64,000 nucleotides of DNA from Micromonospora peucetia (GTDB lineage Bacteria > Actinomycetota > Actinomycetes > Mycobacteriales > Micromonosporaceae), in NCBI RefSeq assembly GCF_900091625.1, contig NZ_FMIC01000002.1, positions 1,550,001 through 1,614,000 of the forward strand, written 5' to 3'. How positions within the stretch are numbered: the first letter of the stretch is position 1; every line of letters begins with the position of its first letter. This document shows, piece after piece, positions 53,321-64,000 of this stretch. Both the position numbers and the translations under genes were made by a program. A model generated the notes under the pieces. That model saw nothing but the letters and a program-made list of their open reading frames with translations. It had not been told where the DNA came from and made no database searches.

Positions 53321-53965
53321 ATGCCGTACACCCCCGACCTGGACCGGCTGCTGACGCCCGGCGCCCACTTCGCCGACCAGCACGCCACGTACGTCATCGA
53401 GGTGCACCCGGTGGGCGATGTCGTGCTGCCGACGGGGCGGGTGGTCGGCTGCGACCCGGTGGCCTGCCCCGAGGACGAACCGTTCACGGTCGGGGTGGCT
53501 CCCGGCCGCTACCCGGCGCGGGCGTGGGTCGCCGTGGTGCGGGGCGAGGACACCGAGGCGGACCGGCGGGTGGCCGCCCTCCAACTGGTGATCCACGACG
53601 AGCCTGCGGTCCGCTGGGAGATGGCGCTGGTCGGTGACCAGGAACTCGCTGCCCTCAAGCCCGACGGCTGGTTCGGTTACGGGGTGGACACCGGCATCGG
53701 CACCCTGGCCGACCCGACCGCCCTGGCCGCCTTCGAGGCCTGGGACGAGGACGCGGTGACGGACGTCTTCGTCGCGGACAGTCCCGGTGACGGGCCGGTG
53801 CCGGGGCACGTCGCCGCAGTGCTCGACGAGGCGACCGGGGCCAACGTGGTGACGGTCTGGTCGGGCTGGGGCGACGGCTGCTACGGCACCTGGATCGGGC
53901 GCGGCGCGGACGGCCGGGTCACCTCGTTCGTGACCGACTTCATGGTGGTGCCGGGGCCGGCGTGA
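53321..53965 (+). CDS. DUF4241 family protein
   Basis: A 214-residue protein. YGVDTGIGTLADPTALAAFEAW and WSGWGDGCYGTWIGRGADG with a closing TDFMVV are the recognisable DUF4241 features. Function unknown; relatives are found in actinobacteria and firmicutes. ATG follows GAGAGGA. It starts 83 bases after the thioredoxin gene and may be on its own transcript. Confidence 0.85.
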   Translation: MPYTPDLDRLLTPGAHFADQHATYVIEVHPVGDVVLPTGRVVGCDPVACPEDEPFTVGVAPGRYPARAWVAVVRGEDTEADRRVAALQLVIHDEPAVRWEMALVGDQELAALKPDGWFGYGVDTGIGTLADPTALAAFEAWDEDAVTDVFVADSPGDGPVPGHVAAVLDEATGANVVTVWSGWGDGCYGTWIGRGADGRVTSFVTDFMVVPGPA

Positions 53966-54089
53966 CGGGTGCGGTGGTAACCACGACCGTCGAGGCGGCG
54001 CGGTGGGCGGCCGGGCGGGTACCGTGTGCGTCGGCTTTCCCCCGGCACTCGGATGCCGGCCACCACCTTCGCAGCAGGGAGTCGACGCC

Positions 54090-54740
54090 GTGAGCGAGCG
54101 TACGCAGAACCGGTCCCAGAAGTCGGAGCGGCGGCTGGCCGCCCAGTTGGCGGCGCAGAAGGCGGCCGAGGCGAAGCGCCGTCGGCAGGCCTGGGCCGGC
54201 GGGCTCGCCGGTGTCGCCGTGGTCGCGGTGCTGATCACCGTCTTCGTGACGATCGGGCGCAACGACGACGGCGACAAGAACCCGACGGCCAGCGGCCCGT
54301 CGGCGGGCGCGGACGCCAGCGCCCCGCCGGCCGCCGCCCCGGGTGCCCCGCAGCTCCCGGCGGGCGCGGACCCGGCCCTGGGCAGCAAGCCGACGGTCAC
54401 CGCCGGCACGGGCGAGCTGACGAAGCTCATCGTGACCCCGCTGATCAAGGGCACCGGCCCGGCGGTGAAGGCCGGCCAGACGGTCACCGCGAACTACGTC
54501 GGCGTCTTCTTCAAGGACGGCAAGGAGTTCGACTCGTCCTGGAGCGAGGGCCAGCCGGTGCCCTTCCCCATCGGCGTCGGCGGGGTCATCCCGGGCTGGG
54601 ACCAGGGCCTGGTCGGGGTGACCGTCGGCAGCCGCGTGCAGCTCGACATTCCGACCGAGCTGGCGTACGGCGAGAAGCCCACCGGGGGCCGCCCGGCCGG
54701 CCCGCTGCGCTTCGTGGTGGACGTGCTCGCGGCCCAGTGA
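54090..54740 (+). CDS. FKBP-type peptidyl-prolyl isomerase, membrane-anchored
   Basis: A 216-residue protein: basic cytoplasmic start (RTQNRSQKSERRLAAQ), one membrane helix (about residues 36-57), a Pro/Ala/Gly linker, and an FKBP domain (about 105-216) with VTANYVGVFFKDGKEFDSSW and VIPGWDQGLVG. The isomerase domain faces outside and aids folding of exported proteins. GTG at 54090 follows AGGGAG. Confidence 0.92.
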   Translation: MSERTQNRSQKSERRLAAQLAAQKAAEAKRRRQAWAGGLAGVAVVAVLITVFVTIGRNDDGDKNPTASGPSAGADASAPPAAAPGAPQLPAGADPALGSKPTVTAGTGELTKLIVTPLIKGTGPAVKAGQTVTANYVGVFFKDGKEFDSSWSEGQPVPFPIGVGGVIPGWDQGLVGVTVGSRVQLDIPTELAYGEKPTGGRPAGPLRFVVDVLAAQ

Positions 54741-54929
54741 CCGGCCCGGCGCCCCGGGTGACCGGCCTGTTACCTCTCGGTAGCAGCCCGGTTCGCCCGG
54801 GATGTCGCCCGTCGTTGATGCAGTAGCCCACACGGGGCTTCCGGCCCCTTGCCCAGCCGCAGTAGGTTCGGCGTCACCCCCGGGCGGTCCGGCCTCCCGG
54901 GGATGATCGGACCGGACGCGGAGGTGCAC

Positions 54930-55793
54930 GTGACGGCGCTGGACGACGCGGGGCGGGCCGCCCGGGTGATGTGGACGCACTACGAGCCGGTCCACGCGGT
55001 CACCTACTTCCATCCCCGTGCCCGGGCCGCCTTCGAGGCGGTCGGGTTGCGGGGCTTTTGGCGCGGCTACTTCGCGGGCCGGGCCGCGCCGCTCGGGCCC
55101 GCCGAGCCCGCGCCGGTGATCGCGGCGTTCTTCAGCTTCGCCCCGCACACGGTGGCGCGGGCGCTGCCGGCCGTCTGGCGGCTGGCCACCCCGCAGGAGG
55201 CGCTGCGGGCGCGGCTCACCGGCGCGGTGCAGGCGCTGGCCGAGCTGACCTACCAGCTGCCCGAGTCGCACCTGGTGGAGGCCGCCGAGCTGCTGGAGGC
55301 CGCCGCCGCCGAGGCGGAGCCCGCCGGCCGGGTGCTCGGTGCCGCCAACGCCGCCCTGCCGCGCGGTGAGTACCCGCTGGCCCGGCTCTGGCAGGCCGCC
55401 ACCACGCTGCGGGAGCAACGCGGTGACGGGCACGTGGCGGCGCTGGTCGCGGCCGATTTCGACCCGGTGGAGACGCTGGCCTGGCGGGCCGCTGTCGGCA
55501 TGTCCCCGCTGAACCTGCTCGGGCGGGGATGGACCGAGGAGCAGTGGGCCGCCGCCCGCACCCGGCTGGCCGGGCGGGGCTGGCTGACCCCGGACGGCGA
55601 GCCGACCGAGCAGGGACTGGCCCGGTTCGAGGCGATCGAGGACGCCACCGACGCCGCCGCCGCCCGCCCTTGGCGGACGCTGGGTCCGGAGCGTACCGAG
55701 CGGCTGCGCGAGCTGCTCGAACCGATCGCGCTCGCCGGCCACACGGTCATCCCGGAGGGCAACCCGATCGGCCTGCCCGCACTGCGCAGCTGA
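54930..55793 (+). CDS. SCO6745-family protein
   Basis: A 287-residue helical protein of the actinobacterial SCO6745/SalK-like family. VMWTHYEPVHAVTYFHPRAR, LRGFWRGYFAGRAAPLGP and a winged-helix-like C-terminal half (RGWTEEQWAAARTRLAGRGWLT) are the family's features. Function unknown. The GTG at 54930 follows GGAGG at seven bases and starts the conserved part; an ATG nine codons upstream is the alternative. Confidence 0.85.
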   Translation: MTALDDAGRAARVMWTHYEPVHAVTYFHPRARAAFEAVGLRGFWRGYFAGRAAPLGPAEPAPVIAAFFSFAPHTVARALPAVWRLATPQEALRARLTGAVQALAELTYQLPESHLVEAAELLEAAAAEAEPAGRVLGAANAALPRGEYPLARLWQAATTLREQRGDGHVAALVAADFDPVETLAWRAAVGMSPLNLLGRGWTEEQWAAARTRLAGRGWLTPDGEPTEQGLARFEAIEDATDAAAARPWRTLGPERTERLRELLEPIALAGHTVIPEGNPIGLPALRS

Positions 55794-55802
55794 CCACGGC
55801 GG

Positions 55803-56543
55803 CTACTGGGTGTTGACGATCAGCCCGATGTGGGTGAAGTAGTTCAACGCGCCGAAGAGCAGGAACGCGAGTCCGGCGAGGCCCCAGGCCCAGCCCGCGA
55901 TCAACAGCAGCGTGCGTTGCAGGCGGCGCAGCGCGAACGGGAAGAGCACGGCGCCGACCCCGACCAGCACGTAGAGGCCGGAGATGAAGGTCGCCTCCAC
56001 CAGGGGGTAGTCGGCGAACTGCCCAGAGATCGGTTCTTCCGGCGGCGCCGCGAAGAGGGTGTACGTCCAGCCGGCGGCGGCGATCGCGAAGCAGGCGAGG
56101 CCGAGCCCGAAGATGAACACCGACATCGGCCCGATGAGCCCCCGCACGTACCGCATCCGTGCGTCGCCGGCCGCCTCTTCGTCCGGGACCGCTGACGCGA
56201 AGAGCGGCGCCCGACGCCACAGCACGAAGCCGATGGCCAGCATCAGTACGCCGAAGGCCAGCGCGGGTTCCCCGAAGATGATGTTGTCGAATGCGAAGCC
56301 CCCGCTGGCCAGGGGCCAGGTGAGGGTCATGTGCAGCCCGGTCGCGGCGAGGATGGCGCCGGGGACGATGAAGGCCATCGCCCATCCCTCGGGGACGATG
56401 TCCCGGCGTTGTAGCAGTTGCCGGCCGAACGTGACGATCAGCAGCAGGCCGGCGCCTGCGGCGAGCGCCATGATCGTGTTGTAGGTGGGCATCTCCACCC
56501 AATTGATCTTCAGGCCGTCCTGGGCGAGCGTCTCCGTCGTCAT
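55803..56543 (-). CDS. DUF981-like integral membrane protein
   Basis: A 246-residue protein with about seven hydrophobic segments, resembling DUF981 membrane proteins. Notable loops are TWPLASGGFAFDNIIFGEPALAFG and the C-terminal GALNYFTHIGL. Function unknown. ATG at 56543 follows GGAGG; nine codons upstream another start exists. It converges with the SCO6745-type gene. Confidence 0.8.
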   Translation of the reverse strand: MTTETLAQDGLKINWVEMPTYNTIMALAAGAGLLLIVTFGRQLLQRRDIVPEGWAMAFIVPGAILAATGLHMTLTWPLASGGFAFDNIIFGEPALAFGVLMLAIGFVLWRRAPLFASAVPDEEAAGDARMRYVRGLIGPMSVFIFGLGLACFAIAAAGWTYTLFAAPPEEPISGQFADYPLVEATFISGLYVLVGVGAVLFPFALRRLQRTLLLIAGWAWGLAGLAFLLFGALNYFTHIGLIVNTQ

Positions 56544-56734
56544 GCCGCCTCCAGCGCAGTCGAGGTCCACCGCTCACCGAGGGCGGCGCCCACCGACCGC
56601 CCTGTCCCCGTTGTGAGCTGCGGGAAACCCCCTTGCGCAGAAGCCAACGCAGGTCAGCGGGGCTTTCACCGGTTCGACCGACGGGCGTACCGGATTGATC
56701 GGGGCCTACCGGGGTAGGGCGGAACGCACGTCCC

Positions 56735-56763
56735 GACGTGAGGAGACCCCGACGTGAGGAGAC
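56735..56763 (+). repeat. 16-bp tandem duplication carrying the ribosome-binding site
   Basis: GACGTGAGGAGAC occurs at 56735-56747 and again at 56751-56763. Each copy contains GTG and GAGGAG. The second copy places GAGGAG just before the ATG at 56768; the first contains the earlier GTG (56738). Confidence 0.75.
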
Positions 56764-56767
56764 GACG

Positions 56768-57781
56768 ATGAGGGCGATCGTGTACGAGACCGGCGGCGAC
56801 GCGTCGGTGCTGCGCCTGGTCGACCGACCGGTGCCCGAACCGGGGCCGGGCGAGGTCCTGATCCGGGTGGCTGTCTCCGGGGTCAACCCGACGGACTGGA
56901 AGTCCCGCCGGCAGGACCCGCCGGCCGGCTGGCAGATCCCCGGCCAGGACGGCGCCGGGATCGTGGAGGCGGTCGGCGAGGGCGTCGACCGGGATCTGAT
57001 CGGCGAACGGGTCTGGCTGTGGGAGGCCGCGTGGCAACGGCCGTGGGGCACCGCCGCCGAGTACACGGTGGTGCCGGTCCGGCAGGCGGTGCCCCTGGGC
57101 GACGCCTCCTTCGAGCTGGGGGCCTGCCTGGGCATCCCCTTCCTCACCGCGCACCGGTGCCTGACCGCCGGCGAGTACGCGCCGGACCGGCTGCACGCGG
57201 GTGCGCTCAGCGACCACACGGTGCTCGTGCAGGGCGGGGCGGGCGCGGTGGGCAACGCCGCCATCCAGCTCGCCCGATGGGCGGACGCCTGCGTGGTCGC
57301 CACGGTCAGCAGCCCGGAGAAGGCGCAGTTGGCGGCGGCGGCCGGCGCGTCCCTCGTGGTCGACTACCGGACGCAGGACGTGGTCGAGGAGGTCCGCAAG
57401 ATCGCACCCGACGGGGTGCACACGATCGTCGAGGTCTCCGCGGCGCGCAACGCCGCCACCGATGTCCAGTTGCTCCGGCGCGGCGGCGCGATCTGCGTCT
57501 ACGCCGACAACGGCGGGGACGAGGTGACCCTGCCGATCCGGCCGTTGATGGCGCCGAACGCACGGTTGCAGTTCGTGCTCGTCTACACCGAGCCGAAGGT
57601 GGCCAAGGCCCAGGCGGTGGTGGACGTGGCCGCCGCGGTGGCGCAGGGCGGGATCCGGGTGGGCGAGGACGCCGGGCTGCCGCTGCACCACCACCCGCTC
57701 TCGGCGGCCGGCGCGGCGCACCAGGCGGTGGAGAACTCGGTGGTCGGCAAGGTGCTGATCACCACCAGCGGGGACGAGTGA
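56768..57781 (+). CDS. Quinone oxidoreductase-like medium-chain dehydrogenase
   Basis: A 337-residue MDR enzyme. N-terminal GroES-like half (SGVNPTDWKSR, GQDGAGIVEAVG) and a Rossmann domain with the NADPH motif VLVQGGAGAVGNAAIQLA near residues 158-175. No catalytic zinc cysteines are apparent, so it belongs to the zinc-free quinone oxidoreductase group. ATG at 56768 follows GAGGAG; a GTG ten codons earlier lies in the other copy of a duplicated leader. Confidence 0.9.
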   Translation: MRAIVYETGGDASVLRLVDRPVPEPGPGEVLIRVAVSGVNPTDWKSRRQDPPAGWQIPGQDGAGIVEAVGEGVDRDLIGERVWLWEAAWQRPWGTAAEYTVVPVRQAVPLGDASFELGACLGIPFLTAHRCLTAGEYAPDRLHAGALSDHTVLVQGGAGAVGNAAIQLARWADACVVATVSSPEKAQLAAAAGASLVVDYRTQDVVEEVRKIAPDGVHTIVEVSAARNAATDVQLLRRGGAICVYADNGGDEVTLPIRPLMAPNARLQFVLVYTEPKVAKAQAVVDVAAAVAQGGIRVGEDAGLPLHHHPLSAAGAAHQAVENSVVGKVLITTSGDE

Positions 57782-57912
57782 CGGCGGGGACGCGGAGGCG
57801 GACCGACGGCGACGACCGACGAAACCCCGCCGAGCTGGGCGGATTTCCCCGTCACCGGGACAGAGGCGAACAACTTTCGCAACAATGACGGTGCGGGTCA
57901 CCCGCATGGAAC

Positions 57913-57949
57913 GGGCGGCCCCGGCGCGGTGCGAACGCCGGGGCCGCCC
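57913..57949. terminator. Perfect 14-bp bidirectional terminator
   Basis: GGGCGGCCCCGGCG (57913-57926) pairs perfectly with 57936-57949, loop of nine. It separates the convergent oxidoreductase (plus) and acyl-CoA ligase (minus). Confidence 0.85.
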
Positions 57950-58007
57950 CTGGGGAGGGATTTCAGGAGTGGTCCCTACCCGACAGGCGACGGTGCGCCT
58001 GAGAACG

Positions 58008-59657
<1,650 letters not shown>

Positions 59658-59728
59658 GAGTAACAAGCTAGTGTCGCCAGTCACAGGTTGGGAACCCTGG
59701 AAAGCCGGTCGACCCCGGACCGGGCCCG

Positions 59729-59734
59729 TAAATT
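59729..59734 (+). promoter_or_regulatory. Leaderless -10 box of the NUDIX gene
   Basis: TAAATT six bases before the GTG at 59741, in a GC-rich context and without a ribosome-binding site. Transcription would begin at the start codon. Confidence 0.55.
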
Positions 59735-59740
59735 GTCCGG

Positions 59741-60232
59741 GTGAGCATCTCCTGGGCCGATTCGTACGTGGGACAGCTGCGCGCCCTCGCCGGTGACCGG
59801 ACGCTGATGTTCGTCGGCGCCCGCGCCGTGGCCCGGGACAACGCGGGACGCCTCCTGCTGATCCAGCGCTCCGACAACGGACAGTGGGCCATGCCCGCCG
59901 GGGCGATGGAGCTGGGCGAGTCGATCGCCGACTGCGCCGTCCGCGAGGTACGCGAGGAGACCGGGCTGCGCGCGCTGCGGGTCAGCGCCTTCGCCCTCTA
60001 CACCGGCCCGGACCGCACCCACACCAACATGTACGGCCACACGTACCAGATCTTCACGGCGGCGTTCCGGGTCGACGAGTGGGACGGCGAGCTGGCCCGG
60101 ATCACCGACGAGACGACCGACGCCGGCTTCTTCCACCGACGCCAACTCCCCGCCCCGCTCTCGCCGAGCGTCCCCGAGACCCTCGCCGACCTGGACGTCT
60201 TCGAGCAGACCAACCGGCTGATCCTCAAGTAG
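59741..60232 (+). CDS. NUDIX hydrolase
   Basis: A 163-residue pyrophosphohydrolase with a complete Nudix box, G-x5-E-x7-RE-x2-EE-x-G: GAMELGESIADCAVREVREE then TGL (about residues 53-75). Substrate (NTP, ADP-ribose or other nucleoside diphosphate) is not evident. GTG start, probably leaderless. Divergent from the acyl-CoA ligase, with only 83 bases between starts. Confidence 0.93.
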   Translation: MSISWADSYVGQLRALAGDRTLMFVGARAVARDNAGRLLLIQRSDNGQWAMPAGAMELGESIADCAVREVREETGLRALRVSAFALYTGPDRTHTNMYGHTYQIFTAAFRVDEWDGELARITDETTDAGFFHRRQLPAPLSPSVPETLADLDVFEQTNRLILK

Positions 60233-60307
60233 CGCGCGGCTCCCCAACGGGCGGCGCCTCCGGTAGCGGGCGGCTCCCCAGCCAGCGGGCGGCGGCATCC
60301 GCCCCGG

Positions 60308-62065
<1,758 letters not shown>

Positions 62066-62116
62066 TCACGACCAACGAGGCGACGCTCGGCCGCCGACCT
62101 CACGACCAACGATCGG

Positions 62117-62677
62117 TCAGCGGGACGAGTGCGGGCCCGCGGCGAACTCTTCGACGATCTTGGCGCAGAAGGCCGGCAGGTCGTCCGGCTTACGGCTGCT
62201 GACCAGGCCGTCGTCCGTCACCACCTGCTCGTCGACCCAGTCCGCGCCGGCGTTGGCCAGGTCGGTGCGCAGGCTGGGCCAGGAGGTGATCCGGCGGCCC
62301 CGCACCACGTCCGCCTCGATCAGCGTCCACGGCCCGTGGCAGATCACGCCGACCGGCTTGCCGGCGTCGAAGAACGCCTTCACGAAGCGGACCGCGTCCG
62401 CGTCGGTCCGCAGGAAGTCCGGGTTCGCCACCCCGCCGGGCAGCACCAGCGCGTCGTAGCCGCCGGCGTCCGCGTCGGCCGCCGTCACGTCCACGTCGTA
62501 CGTCCCGGACTGGTCCAGGTGGTTGAAGGACCGGATGGTGCCGGGCTTGAGCGAGACCAGCACCGCCGTGGCGCCGGCCTTCTCCACCGCCTCGCGGGGC
62601 TGGACGTACTCGACCTCCTCGACGCCGTCGGCGGCCAGGAACGCGATCCGCTTGCCCTGAAGTGTCGTCGCTGCCAT
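62117..62677 (-). CDS. DJ-1/PfpI family protein (type 1 glutamine amidotransferase-like)
   Basis: A 186-residue protein with the nucleophile elbow VICHGPWTLIEA (Cys), GVEEVEYVQP near the N-terminus and the catalytic-site ALVLPGGVANPDFLR. It belongs to the YhbO/PfpI subgroup, linked to stress resistance and glyoxal or protein deglycase activity (debated). ATG follows GAGAGGAGAG. Divergent from the sugar kinase. Confidence 0.92.
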   Translation of the reverse strand: MAATTLQGKRIAFLAADGVEEVEYVQPREAVEKAGATAVLVSLKPGTIRSFNHLDQSGTYDVDVTAADADAGGYDALVLPGGVANPDFLRTDADAVRFVKAFFDAGKPVGVICHGPWTLIEADVVRGRRITSWPSLRTDLANAGADWVDEQVVTDDGLVSSRKPDDLPAFCAKIVEEFAAGPHSSR

Positions 62678-62766
62678 CTTGGTGTCTCTCCTCTCGGGGG
62701 TACCGTCCGTCCCTTCCCGGCGGCCGGTGCCCGAAACCCGTGGCCGGCGGCACAGGTTTGGCCCGG

Positions 62767-64000
62767 ATGCCCCGGGGGACCCGGGACGGCATGGCAGGAG
62801 GAGCAGCGGAACAGCGCCGGCTCGCCGCAGTGGTGGAGGGCTGGCTGGGACGTCCCGTTCTGATCGTGGGCGACGCCATGCTCGACGAGTGGCGGTTCGC
62901 CGAGTCCGACCGGCTCTGCCGGGAGGCGCCCGCCCCCGTCCTCACTCTGCGCCGGCGGATCTCCGCAGCCGGTGGGGCGGCGAACACCGCCGTCAACGTC
63001 GCCACGCTCGGGGGCCGGGCGGTGCTGGTGGCGCCGGTCGGAGCGGACGTGGCCGGCGACGAACTGCACGACTGTCTGGACCGGGCCGGCGTCTGGGACC
63101 GTACGGTCAACCAGCCCGGCCGCCCGACGCCGGTGAAGCGACGGATGCTGGCGGGCAACCAGATCCTGCTCCGGGAGGACTCCGGCGACCCCGACGACGC
63201 GCTCGACGACGACGGGGTGGCCCGGCTGCTCACCGCGCTGGACTGCGCCACCGAGGAGCTGCGCGCCGCCGGCGGCGAGGCGCCGACCCTGGTGGTCTGC
63301 GACTACGGCCTGGGCGCGCTGCCCGCGCCGGTCCGCGCGTGGCTGGTCGCCCACCGGGAGCGGTACGCGACGGTCGCGCTGGACGCCCACGACCTGGCCG
63401 ACTGGCGCGGCCTGGCCCCGACCGTGGTGACCCCCAGCTTCGCCGAGGCGACCCGGCTGCTCGCCCGGGCCGCCGGTGCCCGCCCGGCGCCGGGCGTCGA
63501 GCTGCACCTGGACCATCCGGACGGCGATCCGGCCGACGGTCCCTCCGAGCTCACGGTGGGGGTCTCCCCCGGCGGGGCCGGCCGCACCGGGCTCGGGGCG
63601 ACCGGCGAGCCGACGCCCGGCGAGGGCCGGGTGGCGATGACCGGGAACGGGCTCACCGTGACCGGCACCGGCGTCACCGTGAACGCCACCGTCGGCGAGG
63701 GCGTCGACCGGGCCGTACTGGCCGAGTCCCGGCTCGCCGAACTGCGCGCGCACACCGGCGCGGACGTGGTGGCGGTGACCCTGGACACCGACGGCGCGGT
63801 GGTCGGCGGGGCGGACGGCGAGCCCCGGCGCAGCCACAGCACCCCGGTGCCGGCCAGCCACGCGGTCGGGGCGGGCGACGCGTACCTGGCGGCGATGACG
63901 CTGGCGCTGGCCGCCGACGCGCCACTGCCCACCGCCGCCCAGCTGGCCCAGCTCGCCGCGACCGTCACCGTCTCGGACACCGGCACCTGCGTGTGCCGCC
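62767..64000 (+). CDS. PfkB-family sugar kinase (HldE/RfaE-like), partial at right edge
   Basis: An open frame of at least 411 codons running off the window. VLIVGDAMLDEW (about residues 31-42) and ISAAGGAANTAVNVATLGG (65-83) are the PfkB substrate motifs, VVCDYGLG is near 177-184, and the catalytic GAGDAYLAAM is at 368-377. It resembles the kinase half of HldE, phosphorylating heptose-7-phosphate or a related sugar. Between about residues 238 and 313 lies a Gly/Thr/Val-rich insert absent from ordinary PfkB kinases. The ATG at 62767 or one eight codons later may be the start; neither has a good ribosome-binding site. Confidence 0.88.
   Translation, partial: MPRGTRDGMAGGAAEQRRLAAVVEGWLGRPVLIVGDAMLDEWRFAESDRLCREAPAPVLTLRRRISAAGGAANTAVNVATLGGRAVLVAPVGADVAGDELHDCLDRAGVWDRTVNQPGRPTPVKRRMLAGNQILLREDSGDPDDALDDDGVARLLTALDCATEELRAAGGEAPTLVVCDYGLGALPAPVRAWLVAHRERYATVALDAHDLADWRGLAPTVVTPSFAEATRLLARAAGARPAPGVELHLDHPDGDPADGPSELTVGVSPGGAGRTGLGATGEPTPGEGRVAMTGNGLTVTGTGVTVNATVGEGVDRAVLAESRLAELRAHTGADVVAVTLDTDGAVVGGADGEPRRSHSTPVPASHAVGAGDAYLAAMTLALAADAPLPTAAQLAQLAATVTVSDTGTCVCR

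Noticed and set aside
62485..63861. Long minus-strand open frame at the right edge
   Set aside because: Shadow of the plus-strand PfkB kinase, which has GAGD and the substrate motifs.

Overview
This is a very GC-rich, densely coding stretch of an actinobacterial chromosome, most likely Micromonospora or a close relative in the Micromonosporaceae. The marker genes fit: the septation protein SepH, a CitA-type citrate synthase, actinobacterial SerC, an XPB-type helicase with its helicase-associated partner, DUF3027 and DUF2530 beside an NCS2 purine permease, futalosine-pathway menaquinone genes, and a Ku/LigD end-joining cluster. GTG starts, 4-nt GTGA overlaps and start codons that look leaderless are common. 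The genus is an inference; no rRNA, tRNA or CRISPR array was seen.

Layout. 0-2.8 kb: HAD phosphomutase, thioesterase-like gene and a sugar-ABC ATPase. 3.0-8.9 kb: one minus-strand operon for a surface glycopolymer (export permease and ATPase, a three-part CDP-alcohol phosphatidyltransferase fusion, a glycosyltransferase/glycerophosphotransferase fusion). 8.9-21.2 kb: central metabolism and housekeeping (serine ammonia-lyase, PspC, nitroreductase, aldose epimerase, pdxH, citrate synthase, serC, sepH, aldo/keto reductase). 21.2-32.8 kb: ThpR, MarR plus MFS pump, purine permease, DUF2530/DUF3027, MFS plus mqnB, an XRE-acetyltransferase-like fusion, mqnD, a cold-shock protein and a HAD phosphatase. 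32.9-38.5 kb: helicase-associated protein, L,D-transpeptidase and XPB helicase.

38.5-43.9 kb is a patchwork accessory region of small genes. An intact IS630-type element (39691-40850, 21-bp inverted repeats, duplicated TA) has cut off the end of a HicB-like antitoxin gene. Two neighbouring genes share a nearly identical 3' tail, and there is a minus-strand gene fragment, a lone winged-helix GntR gene and a small DivIVA-like pair.

43.9-64 kb: an ECF41-type sigma factor divergent from a carboxymuconolactone decarboxylase-like gene, with matching candidate promoters in both directions; a secreted M43-type metalloprotease; a secreted protein of three internal repeats; Ku, ligase and LigD-type polymerase as separate genes; a MerR-thioredoxin pair with a 19-bp-spacer promoter; FKBP isomerase; acyl-CoA ligase; NUDIX hydrolase; DHA2 pump; DJ-1/PfpI protein; and a sugar kinase running off the right edge with an unusual glycine-rich insert.

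No large unknown multigene system stands out. The most informative signals are small-scale: the IS insertion and the reconstructed HicB end, the shared gene tail, the paired sigma-factor promoters, the recurrent TANNNT-N6-start pattern, and the repeat-bounded 233-bp segment at 30.5 kb.
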